Notes under the pieces: model-generated
The model's input: only the letters and a program-made list of their open reading frames with translations
Database searches by the model: none
Told to the model about the DNA's origin: nothing
Position numbers and translations under genes: made by a program
Assembly (NCBI GenBank): GCA_949283655.1
Contig: CASDTH010000003.1
Coordinates: 1-64,000 of the forward strand
DNA: 64,000 nucleotides
From: an uncultured bacterium
Lineage (GTDB): Bacteria > Bacillota > Clostridia > Oscillospirales > Acutalibacteraceae
Direction of reading: 5' to 3'
Shown: one piece after another, positions 59,858 to 64,000 of the stretch
How positions within the stretch are numbered: the stretch's first letter is position 1
How the letters are laid out: each line of letters begins with the position of its first letter

Positions 59858-60946
59858 TTATAACCAGGCTTGGCCCTCTTCCAGCTCTGCGGTGAAAATA
59901 CGGCTGTTATTTTGGGGATCCTTCGCCTGATGATATTTGAAGAGCATTTCTCTCTCGTTGAGCATACCAAGGATCTCGATTTTACCCGTTTCATGCGACA
60001 TAGCATAACGGATGCGTTTGCTGAAGCCATTGCACTTTGCTTTTGCCTGATCTACGATTTTCACGCCCTCTGCAAGCGGCACTTGGAACTGTGTTTTTAC
60101 ATGGGTGACGGGCCTGCATTGGAAGATATAGTAAGGAATCACCCGGTTGCGAATCAAGGCGTTGAACAGGTTTGCAAGCGTATCCGAATCATCGTTAACA
60201 CCGCGCAGCAGAACCGTTTGGTTATTGACAATGACACCCGCAGAGAGCAATGCGTTGATAGAAGCGACCGCTTCCGGCGTCAGCTCTTTTGCGTGGTTAA
60301 ACTGGGTCGTGACATAAATCGTTTTTTTTGCGCCGTATTCCCGCAAAATATCGATCAACTCCGAATCCCCTGTGATCCGAGAGGGGAGCGTAACCGGAAT
60401 CCGCGTGCCAAAACGGATGAAATCCAAATGCTCAATTCCACAAAGCTCTTGCAGATAATAGGAGATCACGCTGTTGCTATTGAGAAAAGCGTCCCCTCCC
60501 GAGATTAGCACATTATTGATCTCTTTATGTTCCTTAATATAGGTGAGGATAGGGGCAAAGGTTTTGGCAACTTCCTCATCCGAGGTGCCAACCAGCCGCT
60601 TGCGAAAGCAATGGCGGCAATACATTGCGCACTTACTGGTGGAGAGGATGAGCGTTGTCTGCGCATATTTATGCTGCAAGCCCTCCGTTTTGGTATTGCT
60701 GGCCTCACCGCTGGTATCCCACACGCCAGCGTCATCCAGCTCCTCCAACGCAGGTAAGCTCATTTTACGGATTGGATCGTTAGGATCGTTTGGGTCGATT
60801 AGAGATAGGTAGTAACGGGGGATAGACATCGGGAATTCTTTAACGATGGCGTTTAATTTTGCAATCTCAGAGCTTTCGAGGGGGATGTATTTTGCAAGCT
60901 CCTCGATGGATGTTACATTGTTTTTTAATTCTTCTTGCCAGCGCAT
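59858..60946 (-). CDS. KamA-family radical-SAM protein (lysine 2,3-aminomutase-like)
   Basis: 362 residues from ATG 60946 (AAGGAGG about 5 bases upstream). Radical-SAM cysteines C106-x3-C110-x2-C113 (C-A-M-Y-C-R-H-C). Also V-L-I-S-G-G-D-A-F and R-I-P-V-T-L-P-S-R-I. It is shorter than Clostridium lysine 2,3-aminomutase (416). The PLP-lysine P-G-G-G-G-K motif is missing; S-H-E-T-G-K-I-E (K322) occupies that region. Without the classic motif the substrate, amine migration or other, is uncertain. Divergent from scfA, with ~395 bases between. Confidence 0.82.
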   Translation of the reverse strand: MRWQEELKNNVTSIEELAKYIPLESSEIAKLNAIVKEFPMSIPRYYLSLIDPNDPNDPIRKMSLPALEELDDAGVWDTSGEASNTKTEGLQHKYAQTTLILSTSKCAMYCRHCFRKRLVGTSDEEVAKTFAPILTYIKEHKEINNVLISGGDAFLNSNSVISYYLQELCGIEHLDFIRFGTRIPVTLPSRITGDSELIDILREYGAKKTIYVTTQFNHAKELTPEAVASINALLSAGVIVNNQTVLLRGVNDDSDTLANLFNALIRNRVIPYYIFQCRPVTHVKTQFQVPLAEGVKIVDQAKAKCNGFSKRIRYAMSHETGKIEILGMLNEREMLFKYHQAKDPQNNSRIFTAELEEGQAWL

Positions 60947-61133
60947 GGTTTCCTCCTTGGTGGTTTTCACCGAAATATTAATTATAATAATAGCATATTT
61001 CTGTAAGTTTTTTATGAATAAATAAAATTATATTCCATTTAAGAATTGATTTTTTATTGAAATTTTGTTTTAGAATTTACACAATAATTCGAATTTCGAC
61101 ATAAATAATACAAAAAGAGTACAGGTTAACATG

Positions 61134-61172
61134 AAAAACGCCGTTTATGCCAGGCTTCCCCGCATAAACGGC
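61134..61172 (-). terminator. Minus-strand terminator hairpin, transcript unknown
   Basis: On the minus strand GCCGTTTATGC and GCATAAACGGC (61162-61172 and 61140-61150) form an 11-bp perfect stem, followed by GTTTTTC. No known minus-strand gene lies upstream, so it ends an unrecognised RNA or acts within a leader of the KamA-like gene. Confidence 0.6.
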
Positions 61173-61278
61173 TTGCGGAGAAGGACAGCAAACGCATTTT
61201 TCAATATCCCCTTCCGCTGAAAATAGGATAACCCGCCTGTCAATTCTATATACAGGCTAAATTTTCCCAGCGATACGA

Positions 61279-61307
61279 TTGAAAATCAGAGCGGAGTGTG
61301 CTATAAT
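61279..61307 (+). promoter_or_regulatory. SigA-type promoter of scfA
   Basis: TTGAAA (61279-61284), 17-base spacer, TATAAT (61302-61307), 34 bases before the ATG. Confidence 0.7.
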
Positions 61308-61341
61308 TTGACTATTATCAGATTAGTAGGAGGATTCTGTG

Positions 61342-61479
61342 ATGAAACATATTGTAACGCTGAATCAGGCAAACCTGAAAAAAAGTGCCGCAAAAGGTGG
61401 ATGCGGCGAATGCCAGGCATCCTGCCAGTCCGCTTGCAAAACTTCCTGCACGGTTGCTAACCAGAAGTGCGAGAAATAA
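61342..61479 (+). CDS. scfA: SCIFF precursor peptide (six Cys in forty-five residues)
   Basis: 45 residues: M-K-H-I-V-T-L-N at the start, then G-G-C-G-E-C, and cysteines at 21, 24, 28, 32, 36 and 43, with C-E-K at the end. This is the nearly universal Clostridial SCIFF ribosomal peptide. Its maturase forms thioether bonds between Cys and alpha-carbons of other residues; the biological role is unknown. RBS AGGAGG is 9 bases before the ATG. It is followed by a terminator hairpin and then the maturase gene, so precursor and maturase are probably made at different levels. Confidence 0.96.
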   Translation: MKHIVTLNQANLKKSAAKGGCGECQASCQSACKTSCTVANQKCEK

Positions 61480-61507
61480 AATAGGGCACTCCAATCAAAT
61501 CGGCTTC

Positions 61508-61541
61508 AAATGAAGGGGCAGGGGGCTGCCCCTTCATTTTC
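61508..61541 (+). terminator. Attenuator-like terminator between scfA and scfB
   Basis: AAATGAAGGGGCAG (61508-61521) and CTGCCCCTTCATTT (61526-61539) form a 14-bp perfect stem with a 4-base loop, ending in TTTT. Readthrough would be needed to express scfB from the scfA promoter. Confidence 0.85.
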
Positions 61542-61602
61542 CGTATAAATCAAAAATCTCATAAGCGCCGTGTTTTGGAAGGCGGAAAGGATTACTCGGA
61601 AC

Positions 61603-62982
61603 ATGATTCACAAATTTTATTTAAACGGGTTTTATATTGTGCTGGATGTCAATAGCGGCGCAGTGCATGTGGTGGATCAGCTCTCTTATGAGTTGCTGGA
61701 CGGATTGAAAGCGCCCTTGTCCGATCGATGCCCTGAGGAAGTGGCAGAGCGCCTGCGCGCCGCCTACAGCGAGGTGGAGATTCAAGAGGCATACGCAGAG
61801 CTTTATGAGCTCTATCAAAATGGGTTTCTCTTCTCCGCAGATGATTATGCTCCTTTTGCCGAGCAGATGGGGCCGGCGCCGGTGAAATCCATGTGCTTAA
61901 ATATTGCGCACGATTGCAACTTGCGCTGCAGCTATTGCTTTGCCGCACAGGGAGATTTTGGGCACGGCCGCAAGCTGATGCCTTTTGAGGTGGGCAAGGC
62001 GGCAATTGATTTTTTAATCGCGCATTCTGCCAACCGGCATAACTTGGAGCTGGATTTCTTTGGCGGAGAGCCATTGATGAACTTCGATGTGGTTAAGCAA
62101 GTGGTGGATTACGCCCGTTCAATCGAAAAGGCACACAACAAAAATTTCCGCTTTACCATCACGACCAATGGTCTTCTCTTGACAGAGGACAAAATCGATT
62201 ATATCAATCGGGAGATGTCAAACGTCGTTTTATCTATCGACGGCCGAAAAGAGATCAACGATTCCCTGCGCTTTCGCGTGGATGGCAGCGGCAGCTATGA
62301 TGCGATCGTTCCCCAATATCAGCATTTGGTAGAAAAACGGCGCGGCGGAAAATTCGATCAATATTATGTTCGCGGCACATTTACAAAGCGAAACCTTGAT
62401 TTTACAAAAGACGTTGTCCATATGCGAGAGCTGGGGTTTGACCAGATTTCGATCGAGCCCGTGGTGGCCGATCCGAATTTGCTGCCTGTTGCCCTGACAG
62501 AAGAGGATCTGCAGCGCATCTGTGAGGAATATGAAACACTCGCAAAAGAAATTATCCGCAGAAAAAGGGGAGGGGACAGCTTCAATTTCTTCCACTTTAT
62601 GCTAGATCTTGATCAAGGTCCCTGCGCGATCAAGCGGCTGCGCGGTTGTAGCTGTGGGAATGAATACATCGCTGTAACGCCCGAGGGCGATATCTATCCA
62701 TGCCACCAATTCGTTGGTATGGAGGAGTGGAAGATGGGCAGTGTTTTGGATGGCAGCCTGGATCAAACCAAGAAGCAGATGTTTTCAAAGACCAATGTTT
62801 ATGAAAAGCCGGAATGCCGGAACTGTTGGGCCAAATTTTATTGTAGCGGTGGTTGCAATGCAAATAACCTGCAATATGCCGGAGACATTTTAAAACCACA
62901 CCAGCTTTCCTGCGCTTTGGAAAAAAAGCGATTGGAATGTGCGATTATGATAAAGGCCGCATTGGCCAGCAACGCCGAGTAA
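61603..62982 (+). CDS. scfB: SCIFF radical-SAM maturase (thioether-forming, SPASM)
   Basis: 459 residues from ATG 61603 (GGAAAGGA about 13 bases upstream). N-terminal ~90 residues resemble the RiPP recognition element. Radical-SAM cluster C105-x3-C109-x2-C112 (C-N-L-R-C-S-Y-C), F-F-G-G-E-P near 150 and T-T-N-G-L-L-L. The SPASM region has G-C-S-C-G-N near residue 349, G-D-I-Y-P-C-H-Q, C-R-N-C-W-A-K-F-Y-C-S-G-G-C-N and a last C in L-S-C-A-L-E. It corresponds to CteB/ScfB, which forms Cys thioether crosslinks in the SCIFF peptide. Confidence 0.95.
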   Translation: MIHKFYLNGFYIVLDVNSGAVHVVDQLSYELLDGLKAPLSDRCPEEVAERLRAAYSEVEIQEAYAELYELYQNGFLFSADDYAPFAEQMGPAPVKSMCLNIAHDCNLRCSYCFAAQGDFGHGRKLMPFEVGKAAIDFLIAHSANRHNLELDFFGGEPLMNFDVVKQVVDYARSIEKAHNKNFRFTITTNGLLLTEDKIDYINREMSNVVLSIDGRKEINDSLRFRVDGSGSYDAIVPQYQHLVEKRRGGKFDQYYVRGTFTKRNLDFTKDVVHMRELGFDQISIEPVVADPNLLPVALTEEDLQRICEEYETLAKEIIRRKRGGDSFNFFHFMLDLDQGPCAIKRLRGCSCGNEYIAVTPEGDIYPCHQFVGMEEWKMGSVLDGSLDQTKKQMFSKTNVYEKPECRNCWAKFYCSGGCNANNLQYAGDILKPHQLSCALEKKRLECAIMIKAALASNAE

Positions 62983-63017
62983 CTGTTAAGTTTAAAATAA
63001 AAAATTGATTGATAAAC

Positions 63018-63078
63018 AAAAGCCACTTTCTTCCTTTTCCGCTTTTCAACGAATCGAAGAAAGTGGCTTTTCTTCTTT
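63018..63078 (+). terminator. Terminator after scfB
   Basis: AAAAGCCACTTTCTTC (63018-63033) pairs with GAAGAAAGTGGCTTTT (63056-63071), followed by CTTCTTTAT. The stem is 16 bp with flanking A and T runs, so it could work in both directions. Confidence 0.85.
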
Positions 63079-63153
63079 ATAAAAGCAGTTCTATTCTGCG
63101 GAGCAAGGCCATAGGATTGATCTAGAGGCTCTGTGCAAAAAGGAGGAAGCAAA

Positions 63154-63801
63154 ATGGGGACAAGACAGATGCGCCTGCAAAGAAGGCAGCCGCTGCCCGG
63201 TGGCGTTTTGGCGGAGCGTATCCTATCTGGCTGGAAGTTGATTTTGTTAACTGCATTTTTTACCGCTGGCATGGCCTTTGGCGCGGTATTGGTGAAGAGC
63301 AGCGCTGACCATGAATGGCTTGAACATCTGCTGGACTTGCTGCGAGAATATAGCCTACTGCGCAGCACACAGTCCCTCTTTACTACTATGTGCAATTCTA
63401 TGTTGGCAAACCTACTCTATTTGGTTATTGCATTTGCTGCGGGGCTTTGTGCAGTCGGGCTGCCGCTGCTCATGCTGTTGCCTTTTATCCGTGGCCTTGG
63501 GCTCGGTGCCGTATTCGGCTATCTTTATAGTGTGCAGGCGCTTGCAGGGGTGGGTTACTGCCTCTTAATTCTACTGCCGGGAGCCATCCTCTCCACTGCT
63601 ACGCTCCTCATTGGCTGCCGGGAGGGGATTACGATGTCCTTTGACGTGTTTGCTGTGATGAACGGCAAAAAAATGCCAGATCATTACCACAACCTTCGCC
63701 TCTATTGTGTCCGGTTTGGTATTCTACTCGTGCTGCTGCTATGCGCTTCCTTAGCAGATGCACTGTTTGCTAAAGCGTTTTCCGGATTCTTTCACTTTTG
63801 A
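63154..63801 (+). CDS. spoIIM: Stage II sporulation protein M
   Basis: 215 residues, about five membrane helices. G-M-A-F-G-A-V near residue 40, L-P-F-I-R-G-L-G-L-G-A-V-F-G near 108 and P-G-A-I-L-S-T-A-T-L near 150 match SpoIIM, which with SpoIID and SpoIIP drives septal peptidoglycan remodelling and engulfment. AAGGAGG 7 bases upstream decides ATG 63154. Its 3' end overlaps the convergent xerD-like gene by 10 bases; spoIIM beside a xerD gene is common in Firmicutes. Confidence 0.9.
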   Translation: MGTRQMRLQRRQPLPGGVLAERILSGWKLILLTAFFTAGMAFGAVLVKSSADHEWLEHLLDLLREYSLLRSTQSLFTTMCNSMLANLLYLVIAFAAGLCAVGLPLLMLLPFIRGLGLGAVFGYLYSVQALAGVGYCLLILLPGAILSTATLLIGCREGITMSFDVFAVMNGKKMPDHYHNLRLYCVRFGILLVLLLCASLADALFAKAFSGFFHF

Positions 63802-64000
63802 GACGTTTTGGACGGTTTTTGTGTATGAAGCGGATTTGCATCAATTGCAGATTTGATTTGATCATCCATGATATGGGTATATATTTCCGTCGTTCCTAAA
63901 TTTTCGTGGCCTAAAATTTCTTTTAAGACCAAAACATCAACCTTGCCATGCTGATACATCAGTGTAGCGGCCGTATGCCGCAGCTTGTGCACGGATAATC
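63792..64000 (-). CDS. XerD-type tyrosine recombinase, C-terminal part (cut by window edge)
   Basis: The 69 residues present carry H-K-L-R-H-T-A-A-T (catalytic H-x-x-R), then H-E-N-L-G-T-T-E-I-Y-T-H, where the Tyr is the nucleophile, with L-K-E-I-L-G-H between. These are the box II features of Xer/phage integrases. The gene continues beyond base 64000. The spacing and location after spoIIM argue for a housekeeping XerD that resolves chromosome dimers, though an integrase cannot be ruled out from the tail alone. Confidence 0.85.
   Translation of the reverse strand, partial: LSVHKLRHTAATLMYQHGKVDVLVLKEILGHENLGTTEIYTHIMDDQIKSAIDANPLHTQKPSKTSQK

Larger units (their letters stand above)
60947..61341. 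other. AT-rich divergent region between the KamA-like gene and scfA
   Basis: It contains a minus-strand terminator-like hairpin at 61134-61172, a very AT-rich stretch (60970-61120) and the scfA promoter at 61279-61307. A possible 23-codon minus-strand frame lies over the hairpin. No annotated RNA family was recognised. Confidence 0.6.

Noticed and set aside
1-64000. CRISPR array, tRNA or rRNA genes, prophage
   Set aside because: No regularly spaced repeats were seen, no cloverleaf or rRNA landmark was recognised by eye, and only an IS30 remnant and a housekeeping-type recombinase tail suggest mobility.

Overview
The window looks like a chromosome segment of a spore-forming, Gram-positive anaerobe of class Clostridia, probably near Oscillospirales/Ruminococcaceae. 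The evidence is a complete spoIIIA operon (spoIIIAA to spoIIIAH), the SCIFF peptide with its radical-SAM maturase (a hallmark of Clostridia), spoIIM beside a xerD-type recombinase, the Firmicutes order xseA-xseB-ispA-dxs-tlyA-nadK-argR-recN, feoAB with a Cys-rich FeoB partner, strong AGGAGG ribosome binding sites, and frequent TTG/GTG starts. The placement is inferred from gene content only. No rRNA, tRNA or CRISPR array was recognised.

Layout. 1-132: tail of an IS30-type transposase cut by the left edge. 226-1804 (minus): a small secreted protein with Asp-rich repeats, an ECF sigma factor broken by a one-base deletion, and an RsgI-like membrane anti-sigma factor. 2051-5171: acyltransferase, MATE exporter and a divergent Lrp-type regulator with back-to-back promoters. 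5279-10926: a metabolic island with archaeal-type (type II) glyceraldehyde-3-phosphate dehydrogenase and archaeal-type phosphoglycerate kinase behind a LacI-type operator, then a LarA-type racemase/epimerase homologue, a TIM-barrel isomerase and a Gfo/Idh dehydrogenase. 11077-14848: secG, a candidate 6S RNA, an LCP ligase and a GT-C-like membrane protein.

15056-20210: the spoIIIA operon, the mother-cell to forespore channel of sporulation. 20387-30479: Asp23, nusB, a TsaD paralogue, exonuclease VII, isoprenoid precursor synthesis (ispA, dxs), tlyA, nadK, argR and recN, mostly with overlapping or closely spaced ends. 30866-34470: a methyltransferase and, on the other strand, dTDP-rhamnose genes rfbA, rfbC and rfbD without rfbB. 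34796-41866: ferrous iron uptake (feoA, feoB, Cys-rich partner, DtxR/MntR regulator), two flavoproteins and tgt. 41916-43496: SpoVB-type flippase.

43736-44796 is a decayed beta-helix surface protein (one frameshift and one amber stop). 45119-51223 is a carbohydrate operon: ribulokinase-type kinase, GH13 glucosidase with an extra N-terminal domain, lipoprotein, GPH sugar symporter and a small membrane protein with HEYGH. 51259-54511 holds an EFR1-type ferredoxin/flavodoxin, upp, a pentapeptide-like protein, DUF1653, an ArsC/Spx-like protein and a MazG-like gene interrupted by an amber codon. 54600-56216 is a sortase substrate ending NPATG. 56608-59742 is a divergent class I aminoacyl-tRNA synthetase with HHAW and KFSKT in place of HIGH and KMSKS. 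59858-60946 is a KamA-family radical-SAM enzyme. 61342-62982 is the SCIFF peptide and maturase, separated by a terminator hairpin. 63154-64000 is spoIIM and the C-terminus of a tyrosine recombinase.

The points most worth following up are the GAPDH-II/PGK/LarA island, the divergent synthetase, the RsgI-type sensor paired with an ECF rather than a SigI sigma factor, the candidate 6S RNA, and the four disrupted reading frames (two one-base deletions and two in-frame ambers). The frameshifts could be gene decay or sequencing error.
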